Shown: piece after piece, positions 53,233 through 62,213 of the stretch | Position numbering within the stretch: the stretch's first letter is position 1 | Layout: every line of letters starts with the position of its first letter | Assembly: GCF_001556865.1 (NCBI RefSeq) | Contig: NZ_LSJY01000112.1 | Coordinates: 32,924 to 96,923 of the forward strand | Direction: 5' to 3' | DNA: 64,000 nucleotides | Source of the DNA: Sphingobium sp. CCH11-B1 | Lineage (GTDB): Bacteria > Pseudomonadota > Alphaproteobacteria > Sphingomonadales > Sphingomonadaceae | The notes under the pieces: generated by a model | Told to the model about the DNA's origin: nothing | The model's database searches: none | What the model saw: the letters and a program-made list of their open reading frames with translations, nothing else | Made by a program: the position numbers and the translations under genes

Positions 53233-55722
53233 ATGATCAACACGCATTCGCCGGCCGTCAAACTCAATGTCGCGTCGCAAAAATCCCTACGGAGGGCGCC
53301 CTTCTGCTTCGCAGCAGCCGGCCTTCTCGCCTGCACGGCGCTAACGGCGCCGGCCTTCGCGCAGAGCCCTGCAGCCGAAGACGAGCCAACAGACGAGATC
53401 GTCGTCACCGGCGCGCTTGACGCCTTGCCGATCAAGAATGTCGGCTCCATCTTCGGCTTCGACAAGACGATCGTGGAAACGCCACGATCCGCCTCTACCA
53501 TTTCGAAGGAACAGATCGAGCGTTTCGGCATCACCGACATCTATGATCTGGTCGCGCAGGCGCCCGGCACCTTCACCAACAGCTTCTTCGGCGTCGGCGG
53601 CGCGCTCGACATTCGCGGAACGCCCGGCGAAGTCTATTTCCGGGGCATGCGCCGGCTCGACAATCCGGGCAACTATCCCACCCCGATCGCGGCGTCCGAC
53701 CGCATCGACATCGTGCGCGGCCCCGCCTCGCCCATCTATGGTCCATCCAAGACCGGCGGCTATATGAACTTCGTCCCCAAGTCCGCGCGCGTCGCCGACG
53801 GCAAGCTGCGCGACAAGGCTTCGGGCGAACTCAGCTACACCCGCGGCAGCTGGGACATGAATATCGCTAAGGGCGAGATTTCCGGTCCGCTCAAGATCGG
53901 CGAGCAGGAATTCGGCTACAGCCTGTTCGGCCAATATGAGGACGACGGCAGCTATTATCGCAACATGAGCACCAAGCAATATATATTGCAGGCCTCGTTC
54001 GATACCGATCTGTCCGACCATGTCCGGATTGAATGGGGCGGCCAGTATCAGAATTACAAGGGCCAGCAGAATGGCGGCTGGAACCGCCTGACCCAGGATC
54101 TGGTCGACAATGGCACCTATCTGACCGGTCAGGCAAAGCCGGTGGACACCAATGGCGATGGCCAGATGTCGCAGGGCGAGATCAACGCGGTCGTACCCGG
54201 CGGCTTCTCGATCTTCGGCAATTTCGCCTGCCCGAACAGCACATTCAGTCCGTTCGCGACCGGGTTTACCGACGCGTGCTTCGGGCCCGGCGCCTTCGAT
54301 GCGCTCAACCTCGTCAACACCGGCACGGCCAAGCTCAGCCGCCGCGACACGCTGACGGGCAAGGACGACAAGCTCAACAACCGGGGCACCGCGCTCTATT
54401 TCGACGCGATCTACACGTCAGACAGCGGTTTCGAACTCAAGAACCAGTGGTTCTACGACAGCTACGAGAACCTAAACGAAAACGCCTATGGCTTCTCGCA
54501 ATTCCATGACAGCTGGGTGATCGAGGACAAGATCGTCGCGTCCAAGACATTCGAGAACAAGGCGGGCAAATTCGCGTTTCAGCTCTCGCCTTCGGTGCGC
54601 TACACCAAATTCGCCCATGGCGACGACTTCAACTATGAATATTTCCACCGCGTCGATCTGACCGTCGGCTACAACGCGCTATCGGATCGACTGCTATCGA
54701 CCGAATGCGATTGCAATTACACCAGCAACGTCGTTGGCCATTATTCGGACCTCGCCTTTGCGGGTCTGGCCGATCTCGATTTCGCCTTCGGCCTCGATTT
54801 GACACTCGGCGCTCGCTACGATCATTTCGACGTCAAGGCCACCAACCTGACGTCGAAGATGGAAGCCGCCGCCATCCCCGCGATCAACAATGGCAGCGGC
54901 AGCAAGGGCGCGTGGTCCTATTCGGGCAGCGCCTCCTACAAGATGCCATTCGGCCTCATCCCCTATGCGACGATCGCCAAACAGTCGGTCGTGATCGCCG
55001 GCCAGGGCGCGGAAATCTATCCCGACCTCGCTGCTACCAACACGTTCATTTCAGCATCGAAGCTGTACGAGGCGGGCGTCAAGGGCAGCTGGCTGGACAA
55101 CAAGCTCTATGCCGCAGTCTCGGTCTACAAGCAGAAGCGCAACGATTTCAACGTCCAGTCCATCACAGTAAACCAGGCGGTCGAAACCAAAGGACTGGAA
55201 GCGGAATTCCGCTGGTCGGTGGACCGGCACCTGCTTATCACCGGTGCCTACACCCACACCAACGTCTATAACCTGACCGCGCTCGAGAGCGGCACGCTGT
55301 TCAGCTTCTTCGGCATCGAGGATCTGGTGAACGTCACCAATCCCTATCTGTACCTGGGCGGTCAGCCGATCGGCCTGGTGCCCATCAACAGCAAGAGCGA
55401 TTCCAAGCGCGCGGGCATCCCCGAAAATATGTTCTCCGCGACCGCGACCTACGCGTTCGATTTCGGCCTTGCCCTGTCCGCCAGCGCGGTCCATGTCGAC
55501 TCGGTCTATTCGGGCCAGAGCCAGGCGGTGAAGCTCCCGGCCTATACGACCGTCGATCTCGGCGCGTCGTTCGAGACCGGACCGTTTCTCTTCCGCCTGG
55601 TCGTCAAGAATGCGACCAACGAGAAATATTTCCGCGCCAACTTCACCGAATTGTTCGGCAGCACGATCGTACTTCCGGAACGTCCGCGGAGCTTCCAGGC
55701 GTCGGCGGTCTATAAATTCTGA
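53233..55722 (+). CDS. TonB-dependent outer-membrane receptor of the purine locus
   Basis: An 829-residue TonB-dependent transporter. It has a signal peptide (about 1-44, ending PAFAQ), a TonB-box-like DEIVVTG (about 54-60) and a plug domain at about 65-190 (TPRSASTISKEQIERFGITD, DIRGTPGEVYFRGMRRLDNP, RIDIVRGPASPIYGPSKTGG). A 22-strand barrel follows, ending in SFQASAVYKF. The substrate is not readable, but its operon partners are purine enzymes, so a purine base, nucleoside or related compound is likely. AAGGGGGG 9 nt before the ATG decides the start over the longer frame from 53017. Confidence 0.92.
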   Translation: MINTHSPAVKLNVASQKSLRRAPFCFAAAGLLACTALTAPAFAQSPAAEDEPTDEIVVTGALDALPIKNVGSIFGFDKTIVETPRSASTISKEQIERFGITDIYDLVAQAPGTFTNSFFGVGGALDIRGTPGEVYFRGMRRLDNPGNYPTPIAASDRIDIVRGPASPIYGPSKTGGYMNFVPKSARVADGKLRDKASGELSYTRGSWDMNIAKGEISGPLKIGEQEFGYSLFGQYEDDGSYYRNMSTKQYILQASFDTDLSDHVRIEWGGQYQNYKGQQNGGWNRLTQDLVDNGTYLTGQAKPVDTNGDGQMSQGEINAVVPGGFSIFGNFACPNSTFSPFATGFTDACFGPGAFDALNLVNTGTAKLSRRDTLTGKDDKLNNRGTALYFDAIYTSDSGFELKNQWFYDSYENLNENAYGFSQFHDSWVIEDKIVASKTFENKAGKFAFQLSPSVRYTKFAHGDDFNYEYFHRVDLTVGYNALSDRLLSTECDCNYTSNVVGHYSDLAFAGLADLDFAFGLDLTLGARYDHFDVKATNLTSKMEAAAIPAINNGSGSKGAWSYSGSASYKMPFGLIPYATIAKQSVVIAGQGAEIYPDLAATNTFISASKLYEAGVKGSWLDNKLYAAVSVYKQKRNDFNVQSITVNQAVETKGLEAEFRWSVDRHLLITGAYTHTNVYNLTALESGTLFSFFGIEDLVNVTNPYLYLGGQPIGLVPINSKSDSKRAGIPENMFSATATYAFDFGLALSASAVHVDSVYSGQSQAVKLPAYTTVDLGASFETGPFLFRLVVKNATNEKYFRANFTELFGSTIVLPERPRSFQASAVYKF

Positions 55723-55728
55723 TGAACA

Positions 55729-55764
55729 AGGGGGCACCGGGCTGGCTCGGGGCCCCTTCATCGT
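55729..55764 (+). terminator. GC-rich hairpin after the TonB receptor gene
   Basis: AAGGGGGC and GCCCCTTC can pair across about 20 nt starting 7 nt after the receptor stop codon. A further GC-rich inverted pair follows at about 55806-55838 (CGGGGCTCCGGCCCC region). There is no strong T-run. The structure may lower expression of the downstream cytoplasmic genes relative to the receptor. Confidence 0.3.
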
Positions 55765-55868
55765 GCTCCTGCGGATGCGGGCGTTCCGGCGCGGCGTGCA
55801 TAACGCCGCTCCGGGGCTCCGGCCCCCGCAGGGGCACGAACCAGTCCTGCGCTCGAAAGAATGATCCG

Positions 55869-56957
55869 ATGCCCCTGATCCCGCGCCTTTTCCTGCTCGC
55901 CGCGGCAGCCTTGCTGCCCGCAATGGCGGCTTATGCGCAGCCCCGGCCATCGGATTGCGCGCCCGGCGCGCCCTGCTCCAAGCCGCTTTCAGTCCGCGTC
56001 GTCATCGTCACCATGTTCGAGATCGGGGCGGACACGGGCGACGCACCCGGCGAATTTCAATTGTGGAAGGAACGGCGCAAGCTCGATACCCGCATTCCCT
56101 TCCCGCAGGGCTATCACGACCTCTACTATAATCCGGACAGCCGCATCCTGGCGATGGTGACGGGCGTGGGCACGGCGCGCTCGGGCACCGGCGTCATGGC
56201 GCTGGGCCTCGACCCGCGGTTTGACCTGTCCAAAGCCTATTGGCTGGTGGCGGGTATCGCCGGCATCGACCCACAGGACGCCTCGATCGGATCGGCCGCT
56301 TGGGCGCGCTACAGCGTCGATGGCGATCTGGCGCATGAGATCGACGCGCGCGAAATTCCCACCGGCTGGAAATCGGGCTTCTTCCCACTCGACAAGCAGG
56401 GACCCGATGACAAAAGTCCCCCCATCACCGAAGGCCGGGTCTTTGCGCTCAGCCCCAGGCTAACCGATTGGGCCTATGCGCTCACCAGGGACATAAAGCT
56501 GCCCGACGATCCGGGCATCGCCAAGGAACGCGCCCGCTACACCGGCTATCCCAATGCGCAAAAGCCGCCCTTCGTGCTCATGGGCGATCAACTGTCCGCC
56601 ATGACCTTCTGGCATGGCAAGCTGCTCACCGACTGGGCGAATGATTGGGTGCGCTATTCGACGAGCGGCAAAGGCGAATTCGTGACCTCCGCCATGGAAG
56701 AGACGGGCACGCTGCAGGCGATCACCTATCTCGACAGGATCGACAAGGTGGACAAGGGCCGCGTCATGGTGCTGCGATCGGGCAGCAATTTCTCCATGCC
56801 TCCGCCCGACGTGTCCGCCGCCGACTATCTGCTGCGCGAGAATGAAGGCTATGCGGGCATGAAAGCCTCTCTGGAGAGCCTTTATATCGTGGGCTCCAAG
56901 GTGGTCGACGAGCTGATCGGCCATTGGGACCGCTATGAAAAGGCGCCGCCCGAGTGA
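55869..56957 (+). CDS. Purine nucleoside permease (NUP) family protein, probably a periplasmic nucleosidase
   Basis: A 362-residue protein of the NUP family (named after a yeast purine nucleoside permease) but with a bacterial signal peptide (MPLIPRLFLLAAAALLPAMA, cleaved near AYAQ) and no membrane segments. The fold resembles nucleoside phosphorylases: VRVVIVTMFEIGADTGDAPG, ILAMVTGVGTARSGTGVMAL, WLVAGIAGIDPQDASIGSAA and VTSAMEETGTLQAI (Met-Glu ribose site). A periplasmic purine nucleoside-cleaving or -binding role is inferred. The ATG at 55869 is about 146 nt after the receptor stop; earlier in-frame sequence is low-complexity and unlikely coding. Confidence 0.85.
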   Translation: MPLIPRLFLLAAAALLPAMAAYAQPRPSDCAPGAPCSKPLSVRVVIVTMFEIGADTGDAPGEFQLWKERRKLDTRIPFPQGYHDLYYNPDSRILAMVTGVGTARSGTGVMALGLDPRFDLSKAYWLVAGIAGIDPQDASIGSAAWARYSVDGDLAHEIDAREIPTGWKSGFFPLDKQGPDDKSPPITEGRVFALSPRLTDWAYALTRDIKLPDDPGIAKERARYTGYPNAQKPPFVLMGDQLSAMTFWHGKLLTDWANDWVRYSTSGKGEFVTSAMEETGTLQAITYLDRIDKVDKGRVMVLRSGSNFSMPPPDVSAADYLLRENEGYAGMKASLESLYIVGSKVVDELIGHWDRYEKAPPE

Positions 56958-58315
56958 CCCTGACGGTCATCCGCAACGCCGACATCCTCGTCACCATGGA
57001 TGATCGGCGGCGCGAGATTGCAAGCGGGGCGCTGGCCTTCCGAGACGGGGTCATCGAAATGGTCGGGGCGACGGCAGAGCTGGCCGCGCTGGAGCGGGAC
57101 GCCGATGCGGTGATCGACGCCACCGGCTGCGTCCTGACCCCCGGTCTCGTCAACACGCATCACCATCTCTACCAGTCGCTGACGCGCGCTCTGCCTGGGG
57201 CAATCAACGCATCGCTGTTCGACTGGCTAAAGCACCTCTATCCCATCTGGGCGCGCTACACGCCCGAGGATGTGTTCGCGGCCACCCAGCTTGGCCTCGC
57301 GGAACTGGCGCTGTCGGGCTGCACGCTCAGCAGCGACCATCTTTATCTGTTCCCCAACGGCGTGACACTGGACGATACAATCGCCGCCGCGCAAGGCATC
57401 GGCATCCGCTTCCACCCGACGCGCGGCGCGATGAGCGTGGGCGAAAGTGCCGGCGGCCTGCCACCCGACAGCCTGGTCGAGCGGGAGGACGCGATCCTCA
57501 ACGACTGCATCCGGGTGATCGACCGCTTCCATGATGCCAAGGACGGCGCGATGGTCCGGGTCGGCGTTGCCCCCTGCTCGCCTTTCTCCGTCAGCCGCGA
57601 GCTGATGCGCGACGCGGCGGTGCTGGCGCGCGACAAGGGCGTGATGCTGCACACCCATCTGGCCGAAGATGTCGACGACGTCGCCTTCAGCCTGGAGCGT
57701 TTCGGATGCCGGCCGGGCCAATATGCGGAGGAGCTGGGCTGGACCGGCTCCGATGTCTGGCACGCTCACTGCGTGCAGCTCGACGCGCAGGAGATAGAGC
57801 TGTTCGCCCGCAGCCGGACCGGCGTCGCTCATTGCCCCTGCTCCAACTGCCGGCTCGGATCGGGCATCGCGCCGCTGCGCGCAATGGTCGCACTAGGGGT
57901 GCCGGTCGGTATCGGCGTCGACGGCTCCGCGTCGAGCGACAGCGGACACCTGCTGCTGGAAGCGCGGCAGGCGATGCTGCTCCAGCGCGCGGTTGGGGGA
58001 CCGTCCGTCTTCGATCCGCGCGACGCGCTGTTCCTGGCGACGCGCGGGGGCGCGCAGATATTGGGCCGGCCCGATTGCGGATCGCTCGAGCCGGGCAAGC
58101 GCGCCGACATTGTGCTTTGGGACATGGCGAACATCCCGTCCGCGGGGGCATGGGACAAGGTCGCGGCGCTGCTGCTTGCGCCGCCATCGGGTGCACGCGA
58201 CGTCTTTGTCGAAGGGCGGGCGGTGGTGCGCGACGGCGATCTGGTGCAGGCCAGCCGCAGCGACATAATGCGCGCCGCCGACCGTTCGCTCGCCCGCCTG
58301 ATGGAAGCCGCCTGA
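56954..58315 (+). CDS. 8-Oxoguanine deaminase-like amidohydrolase
   Basis: A 453-residue metal-dependent amidohydrolase close to the 8-oxoguanine deaminase/chlorohydrolase branch. Motifs: LTPGLVNTHHHLYQSLTRAL, MLHTHLAEDVDD, WHAHCVQLDAQE and GIGVDGSASSDSGHLL; CPCSNCRLGSGIAPL is typical of 8-oxoguanine deaminases. It would convert 8-oxoguanine to urate, feeding the same pathway below XdhAB. The start is a GTG at 56954 overlapping the NUP stop (GTGA). Confidence 0.87.
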   Translation: MTLTVIRNADILVTMDDRRREIASGALAFRDGVIEMVGATAELAALERDADAVIDATGCVLTPGLVNTHHHLYQSLTRALPGAINASLFDWLKHLYPIWARYTPEDVFAATQLGLAELALSGCTLSSDHLYLFPNGVTLDDTIAAAQGIGIRFHPTRGAMSVGESAGGLPPDSLVEREDAILNDCIRVIDRFHDAKDGAMVRVGVAPCSPFSVSRELMRDAAVLARDKGVMLHTHLAEDVDDVAFSLERFGCRPGQYAEELGWTGSDVWHAHCVQLDAQEIELFARSRTGVAHCPCSNCRLGSGIAPLRAMVALGVPVGIGVDGSASSDSGHLLLEARQAMLLQRAVGGPSVFDPRDALFLATRGGAQILGRPDCGSLEPGKRADIVLWDMANIPSAGAWDKVAALLLAPPSGARDVFVEGRAVVRDGDLVQASRSDIMRAADRSLARLMEAA

Positions 58316-59715
58316 TGCACGCCCTGCCGCCTTCCGAGCTGAACACATCGCTCCGCGCCGGGGTGATGACGGCCGACCAGGCGCGCGATCCCGATCATTT
58401 CCCCGCCCTTGCCGTCGCTCTGCCATTGGGCATCCAGCATGTGCTGGCGATGTTCGTCAGCAACCTGACGCCGGCCATCATCGTCGCCGGCGCGGCGGGC
58501 TTCGGCTTCGGATCGCCCGATTCCAGCGCGCTCATCTACATGATCCAGATGGCAATGCTGTTCGCCGGGGTCGCCACGCTGATCCAGACGATCGGCTTCG
58601 GACCGGCGGGTGCTCGGCTGCCGCTAGTGCAAGGGACCAGCTTCGCCTTCCTGCCGGTGATGATCCCGATCGTCGCTGGTCAGGGCGTCGCCGCCATGGC
58701 GCAGCTGACGACGGCGGCGATCTGCGGCGGGTTGTTCCATATGGGGGTGAGCGTCTTCATCGGGCGCATCCGCTTCGCCCTGCCGCCGATGGTCACGGGC
58801 CTCGTCGTGCTGATGATCGGCTTGTCCCTGATGCGCGTGGGGGTGCAATATGCTGCGGGCGGGGTGCCTGCTCAGGGGACGCCTGCTTACGGGGCCGGCA
58901 TCAGCTGGATGCTGGCGGGGATCGTGGTGTTCACGACGCTGGGCCTGAGCTTCTTCGGTAGGGGCATCTGGTCGACCGCATCGGTGCTGCTCGGGTTGGC
59001 AGCCGGCTATGCGGTGGCGGCGTTGCTGGGGCGGGTGTCGCTCACGCCGGTTGCTTCTGCACCTTGGTTCATGCTGCCCTCGCCCTTCCATTTCGGCTTC
59101 GCCTTGTCCACGTCGGCGATATTGGGCTTCGTGCTGATGGGCTTCATCTCCGCCATTGAGTCCATCGGCGCGGTGTCGGCGATCTGCGAAAATGGCGCGG
59201 GGCGGCCGGCGACAGATAGGGAACTGATCGGTGCGACCTGTGCCGACGGCATGGGTACCGCGATCGCCGGCATGTTCGGCGCCATGCCCAATACCAGCTT
59301 CAGCCAGAATGTCGGCCTGATCGCCATTACCGGCATCATGAGCCGCCATGTCGTGACGATCGGCGCGCTGTTCCTGATCGCCTGCGGCCTCGCGCCCAAG
59401 GTCGGCGCACTGGTCACCACCATCCCGATCGAGGTGCTGGGCGGCGGGGTGATCGTGATGTTCGGCATGGTCGCATCTGCTGCCCTGTCGATCCTGTCGG
59501 GCGTTGCCTGGACCCAGCGCAACATGCTGATCTTCGGCGTGGCGCTGTCGGTCGGCATCGGGCTTGAACTGGAGCCGGACGCGGTATCGCACTTGCCCGA
59601 TACGTTGCGGATCGTGCTGACCTCAGGGGTGCTGCCGGCAGCGCTGATCGCCGTCATCCTCAACCTGCTGGTGCCGGATCGTGCGGCGCAGCCTCTGGCA
59701 GTGCCCGCAGAATAG
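58315..59715 (+). CDS. NCS2 xanthine/uric acid permease
   Basis: A 466-residue nucleobase:cation symporter-2 protein with about 14 hydrophobic segments. Family features: LALGIQHVLAM-like N-terminal segment (ALPLGIQHVLAMFVSN), LPLVQGTSFAFLPVMI, and the signature around FISAIESIGAVSAICE with NTSFSQNVGLIAITG. Xanthine or urate is the likely substrate, complementing the AzgA-like permease at 32965. The ATG overlaps the deaminase stop by one base. Confidence 0.9.
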   Translation: MHALPPSELNTSLRAGVMTADQARDPDHFPALAVALPLGIQHVLAMFVSNLTPAIIVAGAAGFGFGSPDSSALIYMIQMAMLFAGVATLIQTIGFGPAGARLPLVQGTSFAFLPVMIPIVAGQGVAAMAQLTTAAICGGLFHMGVSVFIGRIRFALPPMVTGLVVLMIGLSLMRVGVQYAAGGVPAQGTPAYGAGISWMLAGIVVFTTLGLSFFGRGIWSTASVLLGLAAGYAVAALLGRVSLTPVASAPWFMLPSPFHFGFALSTSAILGFVLMGFISAIESIGAVSAICENGAGRPATDRELIGATCADGMGTAIAGMFGAMPNTSFSQNVGLIAITGIMSRHVVTIGALFLIACGLAPKVGALVTTIPIEVLGGGVIVMFGMVASAALSILSGVAWTQRNMLIFGVALSVGIGLELEPDAVSHLPDTLRIVLTSGVLPAALIAVILNLLVPDRAAQPLAVPAE

Positions 59716-59738
59716 TCCAGATCGTCAGCGCATCTCGA

Positions 59739-60395
59739 TCAGAAATGCAGGCCGTTCGCAATGAAATAGGTGACGACGCCCGCGATCACCAAGCCGATCA
59801 ACACTCTCCAGACGGATCCACCCAGAGGCACGACGGTCGTTCCGTCCGCTATCTTCGTGCCGCCGGTAATCATCGGGCCTACAAGGTTCCTGCGTCGCAC
59901 CAGCAGGTAAAAAAGGATCGCCAAGACGTGCAGCGCGATCAGGGCGAGCAGCAGGTTGAAGATCAGGCTGTGCATATCCGAAGCCCAGCGGCCTGCGTCG
60001 AAGCTCACATAATCGGCAAGTGGCCCGGATTCGAGACCATCGACATCGACTGCGAACAGCCCGGCCGTCACCATCGCGATCAATATCGCCAGCATGGCGA
60101 TGACGCTCCAGCCGCCCAAAGGATTATGCCCGATATCGGGCTCTCCCGCTCCGCGCAGATAGGCTAAGGCCGCGTCAGGGCCGCGGACAAACTGCGCAAA
60201 GCGGGCCGTTCTTCCGCCGACAAGGCCCCAATAGAGACGGAAGACGATCAGGAAGCCTATCGCGTAGCCCGACCAGCGATGCCATTCCATCTCGTGATTC
60301 TCGCCGCTCCACCAGGAAAAGCCGATCAGCGCGACGAGCAGCCAGTGGAACAGGCGGAGCGGCAGGTCCCACACAGGCTGACGGGCGGCTTTCAT
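59739..60395 (-). CDS. Cytochrome b561-type membrane protein
   Basis: A 218-residue inner-membrane di-haem cytochrome b with about four to five hydrophobic segments. His residues in LRLFHWLLVALIGF, MEWHRWSGYAIGF, SDMHSLIFNLLLALIALH fit bis-His haem ligation. It begins at 60395, 11 nt after the cytochrome c' stop, so the two likely form an electron-transfer pair in which the b-type protein passes electrons between quinone and periplasmic cytochrome c'. The last gene of the leftward operon. Confidence 0.88.
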   Translation of the reverse strand: MKAARQPVWDLPLRLFHWLLVALIGFSWWSGENHEMEWHRWSGYAIGFLIVFRLYWGLVGGRTARFAQFVRGPDAALAYLRGAGEPDIGHNPLGGWSVIAMLAILIAMVTAGLFAVDVDGLESGPLADYVSFDAGRWASDMHSLIFNLLLALIALHVLAILFYLLVRRRNLVGPMITGGTKIADGTTVVPLGGSVWRVLIGLVIAGVVTYFIANGLHF

Positions 60396-60405
60396 CGCGC
60401 GCGCC

Positions 60406-60855
60406 CTAGTTGTCCGCACGGAACTGCTTGTGGCAGCCGGCACATGTGCCGCCGACGACCTTGAACTGCGCCCCGATGGCATCGACATTGCCGCCGTTGA
60501 CGGCCGTCACCAGCTTGGCCGACTCCGCGACCAGCTTTGCCATCTGCGCGTCGAACGTCGCCCTCTGCGTCCAGATCGCCGGCAAGGCATCCGTGCCCGC
60601 GCCGCTACCGGCGGGGAAGAGAGCACCCTGCTGCTTGGCGGTGGTGGCGACCGTCTGGGCCGCCGCCAGCATCGCCGGTTTGGCGGGGGAGCCGCCGGCG
60701 ATCTGCTCCTTTATCACTTTCATTGCCGCGCCCATCTTCTTGAAGCTCGCCTGCCGCGTTGCCTTTGGGTCGGCGGGCGCAGCCACAAGCGCGCCGGTCA
60801 AGGTCAGCACCGCCAGCGGAAACGCCATGCGGCGAGTGATTCCATATATGCTCAT
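60406..60855 (-). CDS. Cytochrome c' (class II c-type cytochrome)
   Basis: A 149-residue periplasmic four-helix-bundle cytochrome with a signal peptide (MSIYGITRRMAFPLAVLTLT) and a C-terminal haem site GTCAGCHKQFRADN, the class II arrangement. Such proteins bind haem with an open axial site and may carry electrons or bind gases. It lies between the ankyrin-repeat gene and the cytochrome b561 gene. Confidence 0.92.
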   Translation of the reverse strand: MSIYGITRRMAFPLAVLTLTGALVAAPADPKATRQASFKKMGAAMKVIKEQIAGGSPAKPAMLAAAQTVATTAKQQGALFPAGSGAGTDALPAIWTQRATFDAQMAKLVAESAKLVTAVNGGNVDAIGAQFKVVGGTCAGCHKQFRADN

Positions 60856-60881
60856 GCCTGTCTGCCCATATGATTGCCTGA

Positions 60882-62213
60882 CTATTTTTGTGCGGTTGCA
60901 ACGGCCGTCGCGGGCGGCTGCGGAAACACCTTGAGGAAGACGCTCTTGACCTCGTTCAGCCCATTTTCGGCCATCTGCGCCGCCGTCGCGCCGCGCTTCG
61001 TCGCGATGTCGGTTCGCGCGCCATGCGCCGCCAGCAGGCGCAGCATCGGTTCAAGCGCTGGCTGCGGTCCACCATATAGCAGGACATGCAGCGGAGTCGC
61101 GCCGGCTGCGTTTGCGAAATTGGCGTCGGGCGAGAGGCTCAACGCATAATCGAGCGCCTCGACATTGCCGCCGCCGGCCGCCGCCAGCAGGACGTTGGTC
61201 CCGTCCTCCGCGACGAAATCCGCCTTGGCGCCGGCATCGACAAGGCGTCGCATGACGTCGGCATGGCCGCCGGCCGCCGCCATCAACAGGGGTGGCGTTG
61301 GCGGGACCGGCGGGGGCGGCACCCCGAAATTCGCTTCGGTCACCCATTTGATGGTGGTCGGGCCGGTGAGGCCGTTCACGTCCGCGCCCTTCGCCAGCAT
61401 CGCGGCCACCAGGGCGGCGTCGCCTCCCGCTGCCGCCACATGCAGGGGTTGCCGCCCTTCCCGGTCCCGTTCGGCAAGGTCGCCGCCCCGCGCCACGAAC
61501 AGCAAAGCGGCCGCATAATGATGCTGGTAAAGCGCGAGTTGCAGAGCACTGGTCTGCTCAGGCCCCCGATAGTCGACCTTCGCCCCCGCCGCTATCAACA
61601 CCTCGCAGGCGGAGACAGAACCGTTGCGGATCGCGAAGAATAGTGGCGTGAAGCCGCCTTTCGACACGCGGTTTACGTCCGCGCCAGCCCGGATCAACGG
61701 CGTGATCGCCTCGACCCGGCCGGAGGACGCGGCCCACATCACGGGCGTTTGCCCCATAGCGTCGGGCTTGTCCGCCGGGGCGCCCGCCGCGAGCATCCGA
61801 GCGACCGCCTCTGCCGGACCAAAGCGCGCGCAGATGGCGAGCGGGGTCACCCCGTCGGGCCGCGCCGTGCGGACATCGGCATGGGCGTCCAGCAATTGCG
61901 TCACAATTCCCGCGTCGCCCAGTTCGCAGGCCAGCGCGAGCGGCGTCTGTCCATCCGTCTCGGCGATGTCGGGCTTCGCGCCTTTTGCGAGCAGCGCCTT
62001 CACCAGATCGGGATTCTGCCGGCTCACCGCCCAGGCAAGCAGCGTCGCGCCGAAGCCCAGGCGCTGGTCGGGATCGGCCCCGGCCGCGAGCGCAGCCTGC
62101 ACAGCGGCCACGTCGTTCGCCTTAATGGCGTCGACAAGCGAGGATTGGCAGTGCGCCATGCCCGCCCAAAAGAATAACGTCATCCCCGCGAAGGTCTTTG
62201 CAAGTTCAGCCAT
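60882..62213 (-). CDS. Exported ankyrin-repeat protein
   Basis: A 443-residue protein with a signal-like N-terminus (AKTFAGMTLFFWAGMAHCQ) and about eleven ankyrin repeats (for example GADPDQRLGFGATLLAWAVS, GQTPLALACELGDAGIVTQL, GVTPLAICARFGPAEAVARM). A proline-rich insert (FGVPPPPVPPTPP) sits at about residue 300. It is probably a periplasmic scaffold binding its neighbours. The start at 62213 overlaps the DUF1552 stop by 8 nt, so the genes are coupled. Confidence 0.88.
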   Translation of the reverse strand: MAELAKTFAGMTLFFWAGMAHCQSSLVDAIKANDVAAVQAALAAGADPDQRLGFGATLLAWAVSRQNPDLVKALLAKGAKPDIAETDGQTPLALACELGDAGIVTQLLDAHADVRTARPDGVTPLAICARFGPAEAVARMLAAGAPADKPDAMGQTPVMWAASSGRVEAITPLIRAGADVNRVSKGGFTPLFFAIRNGSVSACEVLIAAGAKVDYRGPEQTSALQLALYQHHYAAALLFVARGGDLAERDREGRQPLHVAAAGGDAALVAAMLAKGADVNGLTGPTTIKWVTEANFGVPPPPVPPTPPLLMAAAGGHADVMRRLVDAGAKADFVAEDGTNVLLAAAGGGNVEALDYALSLSPDANFANAAGATPLHVLLYGGPQPALEPMLRLLAAHGARTDIATKRGATAAQMAENGLNEVKSVFLKVFPQPPATAVATAQK

